Part shown: in pieces, positions 15,282 through 21,663 of the stretch
Layout of the letters: each line of letters opens with the position of its first letter
Position numbering within the stretch: the stretch's first letter is position 1
Source of the DNA: a virus
Length of the DNA stretch: 23,950 bases
Virus record (IMG/VR): IMGVR_UViG_3300032770_001054
Location: 1 to 23,950 of that record
Strand: one strand, 5' to 3'
The notes under the pieces: generated by a model
The model's database searches: none
Told to the model about the DNA's origin: nothing
What the model saw: only the letters and a program-made list of their open reading frames with translations
Program-made: the position numbers and the translations under genes

Positions 15282-15450
15282 AGCTCCCTGCTCCTCGCGG
15301 CCTATTCCCTATTCATATGCAACCGGCAACTGACGAGTGACAACGGACGACTTCGCCACTCGCCACTCCCTGCGCTACTCCCTGTTCCCCTCGACCTCAC
15401 CGACGTCCAACCGACCACTGACCACGGACGGCGGACGACGGACAGCGGAC
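15200..15450. repeat. Paired word-repeat spanning the portal/protease junction, partly coding
   Basis: GTCGGTTGTCCGTGGTCGGTGG-type words (about 15212-15233), inside the protease start, are complementary (14 of 15 bases) to CCAACCGACCACTGACCACGGA (about 15408-15429), inside the portal's 3' end. The space between (15282-15374) is filled with GACGAGTGACAACGGACGAC and CGCCACTCGCCACTCC words. The element has therefore become coding at both edges, giving ATDHGQPTSR in one protein and AVRRPPSVVSGRLDV in the other. Confidence 0.55.
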
Positions 15451-16937
15451 GGACTCTCCGGCGGCAGCGCCAGTTCCTCGCGAATGAAGCTGCGCAAATT
15501 CTCTTCGCTCACCACCAGCCCCGCTTGCGCGAACTGGGTGAGCGCTTCCACGATGTCTTCGAGGCCGCGCGCCTGGACGTTGGCCGGCACCAGGCGCGGT
15601 ACCGGCGCGTCGTCGCCGAAGTTGTAGGAGACGAGCCGCCGTACGGTGCTGTTGGTGATGTCAAGCGCGATCTGGTCGGCGAGGTTCTGCAGCGCCAGCA
15701 GGAAAAAGTCGCCATGCTGCTTGCCCAGCGCGCGCGATCCGTGCTCCGACTGGCCCAGGTCCATGAACAGCGCCAGCGCCGCGCGGGAGATCATCACGTT
15801 GTGGTGCTCGATGCTCGGCGCCAAGTCGCGCACCCGCCCCTCATAGCCTACAATTCTGAATCCCGAGGCGGCGTCGCCCGGCGGCTCAACCATTCCCGTA
15901 GCCTCGTGCGCCGCCAGCTGGGTTACGAAGTTGTAGGCGGCGGCGCGGTCCTCGGCGGAAAACCCCGGCGCCAGCTTGAAGACCGGCACACCCAGGGAGT
16001 TGCGCTCGCACGCGATGGCGTCAATCCGGTAGAGGTTGCTCTTCACGTACCAGTGCGGGTACATGGGACGTTGCAGCGAGATACCCCAGAAGTTGGCGCC
16101 TTCCTGCTGGTAGGTGAAGACGCAGCACTTGTCCGCCGGCACCACGACATTCACGTATTGGCCCCCGCGGTAGCCATACTGCTCGAGCGCCAGCAGCGTT
16201 TCGCCGTCGGCCTCGGTGTGCCAGCGATAAAAGGTGATGGGCAGCCGCGCCGCCAGCTTGCGCAAGCGAACGCGGCCGCCGTCCACGGTCCAGACGTCTT
16301 CGTGCACGGCGCAGCCAAAATCGAGCATTAGCAGGGCGTTGCGCACCACGTCGTCCCAGTTCTGCGTGGCCCATCCGCCGGTCGAGGTTCGGAATTCCAG
16401 GCCGCCGAAGAGATTCGCTCTGACGAATTGCGCAATTTCCCGCCCCTTGGCGGCCGTCGCGCGACCAGCGCCGTTCGAAGAGATCGGATGATCGGATGAT
16501 CGGGTCATCGGTTCATTGTCTGGTTGATCGCCCGATGGCCAGATCACCCGATCGCCCGATGGAACGACTTCCCACTTCGCGCTCAAGACGGGCAACTTGC
16601 ACGCCGCCAAAGTCGCCCTCACCTGCGCGTCCCCGCGCCGCATCTTTTCGTAAATCGGCAGCGCGTTGCGTCCGGCCAACTCCCCGTTGTACTCGCCCAG
16701 GTCCTCCAGGAATCCGCTGACGATCGGCGTGCCGGGAATACCCAGCGTGAACGCCGTCGGCCGATGCTCGCCCGGCGGCGGCGTAGGAGGAGGTACCGGC
16801 GCGCTGGCTCCTGGTAAGAGCCAGGGCGCCGGTCCTCCGGGGGGAGGGAAACCTATTTCACGATCGCGTGTGGCCAGCGCCGTATCGAGCCGCGCGGCGC
16901 GTGTGGAATTTCCGTTCCTGTTGACCGGTCTGCGCAT
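15375..16937 (-). CDS. Portal protein, DUF935 family (Mu gp29 type)
   Basis: This 520-aa protein begins with a disordered Pro/Gly-rich 55 residues. The DUF935 core has LPIYEKMRRGDAQVRATLAA, KLPVLSAKWEV, FVRANLFGGLEF, DDVVRNALLMLDFGCAVHED, FTYQQEGANFWGISLQRPMY, ACERNSLGVPVFKLAPGFSA, FMDLGQSEHGSRALGKQHGD and the long helix FFLLALQNLADQIALDITNS. Twelve copies form the DNA channel at the capsid vertex. Length is close to Mu gp29 (about 512 aa). Residues about 126-152 (VIWPSGDQPDNEPMTRSSDH) are encoded by an in-frame word-repeat array, and the last 25 residues derive from another. No ribosome site stands out other than AAGGA. The next gene is the protease, so Mu F is missing. Confidence 0.85.
   Translation of the reverse strand: MRRPVNRNGNSTRAARLDTALATRDREIGFPPPGGPAPWLLPGASAPVPPPTPPPGEHRPTAFTLGIPGTPIVSGFLEDLGEYNGELAGRNALPIYEKMRRGDAQVRATLAACKLPVLSAKWEVVPSGDRVIWPSGDQPDNEPMTRSSDHPISSNGAGRATAAKGREIAQFVRANLFGGLEFRTSTGGWATQNWDDVVRNALLMLDFGCAVHEDVWTVDGGRVRLRKLAARLPITFYRWHTEADGETLLALEQYGYRGGQYVNVVVPADKCCVFTYQQEGANFWGISLQRPMYPHWYVKSNLYRIDAIACERNSLGVPVFKLAPGFSAEDRAAAYNFVTQLAAHEATGMVEPPGDAASGFRIVGYEGRVRDLAPSIEHHNVMISRAALALFMDLGQSEHGSRALGKQHGDFFLLALQNLADQIALDITNSTVRRLVSYNFGDDAPVPRLVPANVQARGLEDIVEALTQFAQAGLVVSEENLRSFIREELALPPESPSAVRRPPSVVSGRLDVGEVEGNRE
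16482..16562. repeat. In-frame word-repeat hairpin inside the portal gene
   Basis: The left arm (GATCGGATGATCGGATGATC then GGGTCATCGG, 16482-16511) and right arm (GATCGCCCGATGGCCAGATC then ACCCGATCGCCCGATGG, 16526-16562) are partial reverse complements built from 8-9 bp words. It adds about 27 residues to the N-terminal third of the portal without breaking the frame. Confidence 0.75.
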
Positions 16938-16947
16938 GTCCTTAACC

Positions 16948-17062
16948 GGGGCCAGGGGTCGGGGTTCGGGCTCGATCCGCGATTGGGGTCCAACCTGTAA
17001 GTCCCTGTAGCCCGTCTCCGTCCTGTTTCCTGGCCCCTGATCCCTAATCCCTAGTCCCCGCT
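16948..17062. repeat. Intergenic paired word-repeat
   Basis: GGGGCCAGG (16948-16956) is answered by CCTGGCCCC (17029-17037), followed by CTGATCCCTAATCCCTAGTC words. It lies between the 41-aa gene and the portal start. Confidence 0.6.
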
Positions 17063-17064
17063 CT

Positions 17065-17190
17065 TCAAAGCTTCCTTGCGATGTCGCCGGCCAAACTCTT
17101 TCCTTGAGAAATCAGGCGCGACCAGTACACTCGCGCCACAACGACTCCGGCCACGAATGCGGCCGCAATTTCGACCAGTTGTGTCAACAT
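17065..17190 (-). CDS. 41-aa single-span membrane peptide
   Basis: An ATG at 17190 with GTGAGGATCGT directly upstream opens a frame to TGA at 17065. It reads MLTQLVEIAAAFVAGVVVAR, then VYWSRLISQGKSLAGDIARK, then L. Residues 5-23 are a hydrophobic helix and the remainder is amphipathic and basic. This is the layout of tiny phage membrane proteins (lysis regulators, antiholins, superinfection proteins). It lies in the terminase-portal cassette with the holin. The ribosome site and intact frame are seen directly; the role is unknown. Confidence 0.55.
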   Translation of the reverse strand: MLTQLVEIAAAFVAGVVVARVYWSRLISQGKSLAGDIARKL

Positions 17191-17214
17191 ACGATCCTCA
17201 CGTTTAAAGTCGAG

Positions 17215-17823
17215 TTACCCAGCTACCAGTGAAGGGTGATTTGGGCGGCCGGGAAACTCGCCGGATCCGCTTCTCCCTCCTGACCTCGCTCGCTCGATCG
17301 CCTTGGCCGCGCAATCAGGGCACATGCCGTGTGTGAAATCAGCCTCCGAATGGGCGGCGACGTAGGCCTCGACTTCATTCCAGTACCCGCGGTCATCGCG
17401 AATCTTCTTGCACCAGGCACAGACAGGAATCAATCCCCGCAGCGTCTTCACGCTCGCGATAGCCTTCTGAAGTCTGGCTTCCTGCGCGTCTTCCAACCTT
17501 CTGCGGCTGCTCACCAGCAAAGCGACCACGACGAAGAAACTGAGTACGATCGCGCCGTTCCAGAAAGGAATGAAGGCACGCCCGTATTGGCACCCGGACC
17601 GCAGGTCCACCCCCAGAAGCGATCCCGCACAGACTGCGGAGACCAAGAGCCCTGCTGTCCTCCCTGCCGTCCAACTGGCCAGGCTCACCGGAAGCAGGCA
17701 GAGACTTGAGACGGCGACTTCGTCACCGGTCACGACGTCAAGAAGCGTCACGGCGCCCACCAGACTCACCGTCGTCAGGGCCAGCAAGAGCTTCGAGTTC
17801 TCCAGGCGCTTCCAGTAACCCAT
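17215..17823 (-). CDS. Four-helix membrane protein with C-terminal CxxC signalling-type domain
   Basis: ATG 17823 is preferred over a GTG at 17877 because AAAGG lies about nine bases upstream, giving 202 aa. Four membrane helices are visible (LLLALTTVSLVGAVTLLDVV; VSSLCLLPVSLASWTAG; AGLLVSAVCAGSLLGVDL; FWNGAIVLSFFVVVALLVSS). A short coiled coil (RRRLEDAQEARLQKAIASVK) follows, then LRGLIPVCAWCKKIRDDRGY and a CPDC. That last module (CxxC...CPDC around GYWNEVEAYV) is known from the C-termini of PAS/GAF sensor and response-regulator proteins. Here no kinase or cyclase is attached, so it is a sensor fragment carried in the phage cassette, perhaps a moron. It abuts the winged-helix gene. Confidence 0.65.
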   Translation of the reverse strand: MGYWKRLENSKLLLALTTVSLVGAVTLLDVVTGDEVAVSSLCLLPVSLASWTAGRTAGLLVSAVCAGSLLGVDLRSGCQYGRAFIPFWNGAIVLSFFVVVALLVSSRRRLEDAQEARLQKAIASVKTLRGLIPVCAWCKKIRDDRGYWNEVEAYVAAHSEADFTHGMCPDCAAKAIERARSGGRSGSGEFPGRPNHPSLVAG

Positions 17824-17889
17824 GGGTCGAAACCTTTTCCCACCCTCGGCGGCGAAGGCCTTGAATCGCCCGGCCACCGTATAGGAAAT

Positions 17890-18201
17890 TCAAAACGCCA
17901 CTCCGACATCGGGCGGCAGCCTTCCATCCAGCAGATCCACTGCCTTAGACAGCGCCCGAACGAGGTACAGCGAAATATCGGCCCGGCCGGGGCGCGGGTT
18001 GCGCGTCTCGATGTAGTCGCGACCGCCAAGGTATCGCAAGTGGAACCACAGCTCGGCGTCCGTCAGTGGATACCCTTGCCCGCGCGCCATCTGCGCGCGC
18101 AATTCGGAAAACGGGACCCACTCCAGGTTGCGATGAACCAGGATCATCAGGATCACGCCTCGCTGGACTTCATGCCGTACATCGCTGGTCAGGTCTGACA
18201 T
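17890..18201 (-). CDS. Winged-helix phage protein, third paralogue
   Basis: The 103-aa protein reads MSDLTSDVRHEVQRGVILMI, LVHRNLEWVPFSELRAQM, LTDAELWFHLRYLGGRDYIE and ends SKAVDLLDGRLPPDVGVAF. It aligns by eye with the proteins at 22304-22615 (same DV-x-x-E-x-x-R-G start and LTDAxLxFHxxYL) and 23268-23591 (same LLDGRLPP ending). The fold pattern (helix, turn, helix, wing, helix) and the GRxxxPG-like ending resemble the small VpaChn25_0724-type proteins of Mu-like phages. These have no known catalytic role and are presumed DNA- or protein-binding. Its placement after terminase is unusual. Confidence 0.65.
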   Translation of the reverse strand: MSDLTSDVRHEVQRGVILMILVHRNLEWVPFSELRAQMARGQGYPLTDAELWFHLRYLGGRDYIETRNPRPGRADISLYLVRALSKAVDLLDGRLPPDVGVAF

Positions 18202-18204
18202 TCG

Positions 18205-18255
18205 CGTTCCATTGACTCAATTGACTCAATGATCCAATGAACCAATCCCTCAATT
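18205..18255. repeat. Intergenic word-repeat
   Basis: Tandem ATTGACTCA words (18213-18232) followed by ATGATCCAATGAACCAATCCC and CTCAAT fill the gap between holin stop and the winged-helix start. Confidence 0.6.
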
Positions 18256-18759
18256 TTTCGCCGCCTGCTTCTCCACAATCTTGTTGAGCCGGTCCGCGTG
18301 AATCTGCAGCGTGTTCTGAATATCGTCCGTCGTGCCTCGGGTCTTTTCCCACGTGCGGGCGCCGGTGTAACCGAGGAAGGCCACGCCGAACAGCTCCAGG
18401 TAGGCCTCAGGAATCTCCATCACCATCAGCCCGCGGTGCGTCACCAGGTTCAACACGGGAAAGACGATCATCGAGCAGGCGATGCCCAGGATCATGACGT
18501 AGAGAAACGTGGGGCGCGCCCGGCGCACGTAGGCGTCTTCGCTCTGTGTTTCCGCGCGGATGTTCTGGCCCTGAACCTCCGCCAGAGCTTCGTCGCGCGC
18601 GGCCTCGATCTGATCGCGCTGTACTTCCAATTGCTGCGCCGCCTGCTGCATTTGCGCCTTCTGCTCCGGCGAGATATGAAACTGATCGATCAGGTCGCCG
18701 ATCGATTTGAGCGGATCGCCGCTCACGAGTCCTTTGAAGATTTGTGTGAAGCCACCCAT
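18250..18759 (-). CDS. Holin of the 3TM / gene-transfer-release type
   Basis: The 169-aa protein has a charged, helical N-terminus (IGDLIDQFHISPEQKAQMQQ and QRDQIEAARDEALAEVQGQN), then DAYVRRARPTFLYVMILGIA, CSMIVFPVLNLVT and a second hydrophobic stretch LELFGVAFLGYTGARTWEKT. The RRARPTFLY-type sequence before the first membrane helix and the hairpin-like membrane part are characteristic of the 3TM holin family first described in gene-transfer agents. It would form the membrane lesion that ends the lytic cycle. No endolysin is recognised nearby. The ribosome site is weak. Confidence 0.75.
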   Translation of the reverse strand: MGGFTQIFKGLVSGDPLKSIGDLIDQFHISPEQKAQMQQAAQQLEVQRDQIEAARDEALAEVQGQNIRAETQSEDAYVRRARPTFLYVMILGIACSMIVFPVLNLVTHRGLMVMEIPEAYLELFGVAFLGYTGARTWEKTRGTTDDIQNTLQIHADRLNKIVEKQAAKN

Positions 18760-18764
18760 ATATC

Positions 18765-18910
18765 ATTCAGTCAGTGGTTCGCTTTCGGCAGTGCGTCAGT
18801 TTGTCAGTACCTCAGTTCCACCCTGCCTGCTGCTTACCGCCTCCTGCCTCCTGCCTTGGTGCCGACCCCCACCTGCTGACAGCTATTCCCTATTCGCTAC
18901 CGCCTACTCC
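18765..18910. repeat. Intergenic word-repeat
   Basis: CGGCAGTGCGTCAGTTTGTC and ACCGCCTCCTGCCTCCTGCC words, then ATTCCCTATTCGCTACCGCC and TACTCCCTAC. The block ends at the stop codon of the 36-aa frame (18911). Confidence 0.55.
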
Positions 18911-19021
18911 CTACTTACGACCCGCTCCAGATTTCCCGCGTCCGCCCGCGCTCATGAGCCCAAGCCCGCTAGGGTCGCTTGCGGCTGCGAGCGGCGGGCG
19001 GTATACGGGATGAGGCACCAT
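18911..19021 (-). CDS. Possible 36-aa peptide
   Basis: An ATG at 19021 opens MVPHPVYRPPLAAASDPSGL, then GLMSAGGRGKSGAGRK, ending in TAG at 18911. It is Pro/Gly-rich with a basic end and no membrane helix. The frame exactly fills the one non-repetitive island between two word-repeat arrays, and other such islands are genes. The ribosome site is poor. I rank this as a plausible but unproven small gene. Confidence 0.3.
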   Translation of the reverse strand: MVPHPVYRPPLAAASDPSGLGLMSAGGRGKSGAGRK

Positions 19022-19027
19022 GCGCCT

Positions 19028-19225
19028 GATGCCAGGCCTTCACCTGAGCCTGAATGTCTCAAACCTGGCACCTGAAAGCTGGCACCAAAACTCTTCAGTC
19101 GTCAGTTCAGTTGGCAGTCGGCAGTTGGCGGTCGGCAGCTACTGAATCGTTCCGCCAAGGGACGACCTGCCACTGCCGGCTGCCTACTGCGTACTGCCAA
19201 CTGCCTACCGCCTACTGCCTACTGC
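19028..19225. repeat. Intergenic word-repeat
   Basis: AAACCTGGCACCTGAAAGCT and GGCACC words (about 19061-19085), GTTGGCAGTCGGCAGTTGGC with GGTCGGCAG (about 19110-19138), answered by GCCACTGCCGGCTGCCTACT and repeated TGCCTACTGCC words (about 19170-19228). The arms are complementary (GGCAGTCGGCAG against CTGCCGGCTGCC). Confidence 0.65.
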
Positions 19226-19495
19226 CTAACAGCTCCCCAGAGCCGCTGACGCCGACCAGATCTGGTCCAAGGTCGGCTCTCCTCTCTCCGGGTGCTCCTG
19301 CAGGTGCTCCTGCATCATCTCCAGCAGTCGATCGTGAGCCCGCTGCCGTTCGCGGCACACGAGCACCAACTCGCGCACCGCCCAGCTCAAACGGCTCATC
19401 AGCATCAGAAACCCGACGGCGACTACCACCACCGCCAGGACGATCATGGGGGCCAGAACGCCCTCCCACACTTCGCTAAGTTCACCGATAATCAT
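19226..19495 (-). CDS. Small single-span membrane protein
   Basis: The 89-aa protein has an excellent ribosome site (GGGAGGG, seven bases before ATG). Residues 14-34 (LAPMIVLAVVVVAVGFLMLM) form a membrane helix. A basic amphipathic helix follows (RELVLVCRERQRAHDRLLEM then MQEHLQEHPERGEP) and the end is polar. The layout, short N-terminus outside and helical cytoplasmic tail, recalls small lysis-cassette proteins (spanin or holin partner), and the 3TM holin lies downstream. It is the first gene after the terminase and the tandem hairpin repeat. No family is recognised. Confidence 0.65.
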   Translation of the reverse strand: MIIGELSEVWEGVLAPMIVLAVVVVAVGFLMLMSRLSWAVRELVLVCRERQRAHDRLLEMMQEHLQEHPERGEPTLDQIWSASAALGSC

Positions 19496-19606
19496 TTTTT
19501 GTCCCTCCCGATGAAATCACTGTCCCCCCGCTGCACACTTGCCTCGATTGATGAAGATGTAGACCGCTCCGCTTGCTCCGCTTGATTAAGCAGTGCGGCT
19601 CCGCGC

Positions 19607-19990
19607 CCTGGCTTGACGAAAACCTTTCGCCTTTCCGCGAGGCAGATGTAAAAGAATTAAGGAAAGAAGGGCTTGCCGCCCCGCCGGAAGGCCAGAGGCT
19701 TTCCGCAAGGCAGGCGGCAAAGCCGCTCCTGACCCCAACACCGCCGCTGCTTGTGACTCAACACCGCAATTTTCAGCTGCTCTTCCCATCGTCTCTTCGT
19801 CGTTCCGCGCCCCAGTCAGAAGACAAGTAAGGAGAGGAACGGTTTGCCACCGGGCCGGAAGGCCCGAGCCGTTCCGCAAAGCGGACGGCAAAGCCGCTTC
19901 TCCGCCAACACGCTCTCCACCTGACCGAATACCGCCGCCCGTTCCGATCGAACCCCGCGGCTTTTCAGTTTTTCTTCCCATCGCGATCTC
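19607..19990. repeat. Tandem hairpin element with GGAA tetraloop
   Basis: Two units start at TAAGG (19658 and 19828, 170 bases apart) and end at CTTCCCATCG (19782-19791 and 19974-19983). Each has a core stem closed by a GGAA loop (GCC-GGAA-GGC at 19683-19692; CGGGCC-GGAA-GGCCCG at 19851-19866). An outer stem changes in sequence but keeps pairing (GGAAAG/CTTTCC in unit one, GGAACGG/CCGTTCC in unit two). A third stem of GGCTTGCCGCC/GGCGGCAAAGCC type follows. Traces of a further unit lie at 19607-19650. No gene is seen in 19496-20034 other than this. Confidence 0.7.
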
Positions 19991-20034
19991 TTGTCTCTTG
20001 CTTGCCACTTGTCACCTGCCATTTGCCACTGCTT

Positions 20035-21663
20035 TTAAAACACCCAATCCTTCACTCCCGAGATCACCGGCGTGCCGAACAGCCGCCCGACTTCGGCGAG
20101 GTGATACGCGTCCGGCTGCGCGGCGGCAGCCTCGGCCAGGCAGAAGGCCCACCAGTGATCGGCATGACCGAAGCGCGTGTCATGCTCGGCGTCGAAGCGC
20201 GTCAGGCCCAGCGCGTTGACGCTCTTCTTCACGCTGCGGAACGATTGCCGGATGGCGTTCGAGTCCGCCAGCCGCACCTTCTGCTCCTCCATGCGGCGCT
20301 TGGCCATCACCGCCATGGCTTCCTTTTTCGGCTGCGTAAACTGCACGCCCTCGACCTGTCCGGGAAAATCGCGCTCCAAGGCCTCGAAGATCACCAGGCC
20401 CATGCCGCCCTTGTCGATTGTCAGGCGCTTGAGCTGCGGCATCAGGGCGCGCGCCTCGCGGATCTGGTCCGGGGTCGGCGTGTTCTTCATCTCGATCACG
20501 CCGCGCGTCCAGGTGACGTCGCCGACGAGCTCGTTGATCCAGATCACCGACAGGTCGCGATTGCGGGCGATGTCCCAGCCTGCGTAAAGCATCGGGTGAT
20601 CGGGTGATCGGGTGACCGGGTCATTGAAACGGGTGCCGCCGGCTTCCGATGACCCGATGATCCGATGATCCGATGATCCGATGGCCAGATCGACGCTGGC
20701 GTCTGAACTGACGCACGACTGGAACAATTCCGGCGAGATCCATTCCGACGCTTGCGTGACGAACTGGCAGCAATACTCCTGCAGCCAGGTATCGTCGTCG
20801 CAGCCGGCGCGGACCTCTTCGGGATCGAGCGGCAGTCCGTCCTCGACGGCCATGAAGATGTCGCACCAATGGCCGGACCAGGGACTGAGAGCGTGACGAT
20901 TGGCGATTGACGATTGCCCGTTCGCCGCTTTCGACGTTCCATTCTCGCCCCCTGCGGACTGCCGACTGCCGGCTGCCGACTGCACACGCACTGGCTGGCT
21001 CACCGGTTTGACCCCCGAGTCCAGTCCCAACTGTTTCGCCAGCTCGTAGAACTTCCCCTGCTGCCCGTTAGGCGTGGAGAGAATCCGCATCGCATAGCCT
21101 AGCGAGACCTGGCGATAGACCGCCGTGAAGATGGCCTGCGAGTCCTTGTGGAAGGCGAACTCGTCGAGCACCACGTCTCCGGTGTAGCCTCGCGCCGTGT
21201 CCGGGTTGGCCGCGAGCACGATGATCCGCGACCCGTTGCTGAACCTGATTTCATGCTGGAGCGCGGAAGTGCCGTCAAATGACCGGTTCGGCTCCCACTC
21301 GGCAGCCACTCCCTTGAAGCCGTCCACCCACGCCTTCGCCTTTTCACCCAGTTCCAGCGCCTGTCGCTCTGAGCGGGAGAGAAAGATAATGTTGCGCCGC
21401 GGGTTTCTCAGGCAGCGGTCTACGGCCCAGGCTGCGGAAGCCGTCGAGTATCCGATTTGCGCGCTCTTGACGGCAATCGCGAAACGCGCTGGGTCGGTCG
21501 CCCATCGCATCTGGTATGGCCGAAGCAAGCCGTCGAGGCTAAGATTTCTGGCGGCAACCCCGAGCGTTACGCTCGGCGCCTCGGCCTCAGGATGCGCCTC
21601 TTGCGGTTCAGGCCGGGGGGCGGTCGCGGAATCAAAGCTCGTGTTGTTGCGCTTACGCTTCAT
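20035..21663 (-). CDS. Terminase large subunit
   Basis: This 542-aa protein packages DNA into the prohead. The ATPase half has a Walker A-like KSAQIGYST (residues 66-74), which resembles lambda gpA's KSARVGYSK more than a classical P-loop. It also has VVLDEFAF (164-171) with D167/E168 and the coupling motif STPNG (196-200). The nuclease half starts GWDIARNRDLSVIW (D364), with KGGMGLVIFEALERDF and the C-terminal FGHADHWWAFCLAEAAA. ATGA overlap couples it to the upstream small-terminase candidate. Residues about 227-256 and 327-358 are repeat-encoded insertions between otherwise conserved regions. It is of roughly normal length even so. Confidence 0.9.
   Translation of the reverse strand: MKRKRNNTSFDSATAPRPEPQEAHPEAEAPSVTLGVAARNLSLDGLLRPYQMRWATDPARFAIAVKSAQIGYSTASAAWAVDRCLRNPRRNIIFLSRSERQALELGEKAKAWVDGFKGVAAEWEPNRSFDGTSALQHEIRFSNGSRIIVLAANPDTARGYTGDVVLDEFAFHKDSQAIFTAVYRQVSLGYAMRILSTPNGQQGKFYELAKQLGLDSGVKPVSQPVRVQSAAGSRQSAGGENGTSKAANGQSSIANRHALSPWSGHWCDIFMAVEDGLPLDPEEVRAGCDDDTWLQEYCCQFVTQASEWISPELFQSCVSSDASVDLAIGSSDHRIIGSSEAGGTRFNDPVTRSPDHPMLYAGWDIARNRDLSVIWINELVGDVTWTRGVIEMKNTPTPDQIREARALMPQLKRLTIDKGGMGLVIFEALERDFPGQVEGVQFTQPKKEAMAVMAKRRMEEQKVRLADSNAIRQSFRSVKKSVNALGLTRFDAEHDTRFGHADHWWAFCLAEAAAAQPDAYHLAEVGRLFGTPVISGVKDWVF
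20591..20684. repeat. In-frame word-repeat hairpin inside terminase
   Basis: The left arm (ATCGGGTGATCGGGTGATCG onward, 20591-20625) and the right arm (CCGATGACCCGATGATCCGA onward, 20646-20684, with four GATGATCC-like words) are near reverse complements with a loop of about 20 bases. They add about 32 residues (LAIGSSDHRIIGSS to RSPDHPM) immediately before the nuclease domain Asp. Confidence 0.8.
20897..20983. repeat. Second in-frame word-repeat array inside terminase
   Basis: CGATTGGCGATTGACGATTG (20897-20916) and TGCGGACTGCCGACTGCCGG onward (20953-20983) are typical words of the intergenic arrays. Translated, they give QSAAGSRQSAGG and NGQSSIANRH, within the linker between ATPase and nuclease halves. 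The two word types are not complementary to each other, so this is a composite array. Confidence 0.7.

Noticed and set aside
14712-16331. Long plus-strand open frame opposite protease and portal (539 aa)
   Set aside because: It overlaps two genes with recognisable products on the other strand. Its translation is Arg/Gln/His/Val-rich without domains, as expected from the antisense of GC-rich genes.
18765-19225. CRISPR-like array of short repeats
   Set aside because: The words are too short and degenerate, with no unique spacers of constant length and no cas genes nearby.
19586-20008. Minus-strand frame of 140 aa next to terminase
   Set aside because: It is encoded entirely by the tandem hairpin repeat (motifs of the ASGLPAGRQA type), which I take as translated repeat rather than protein.
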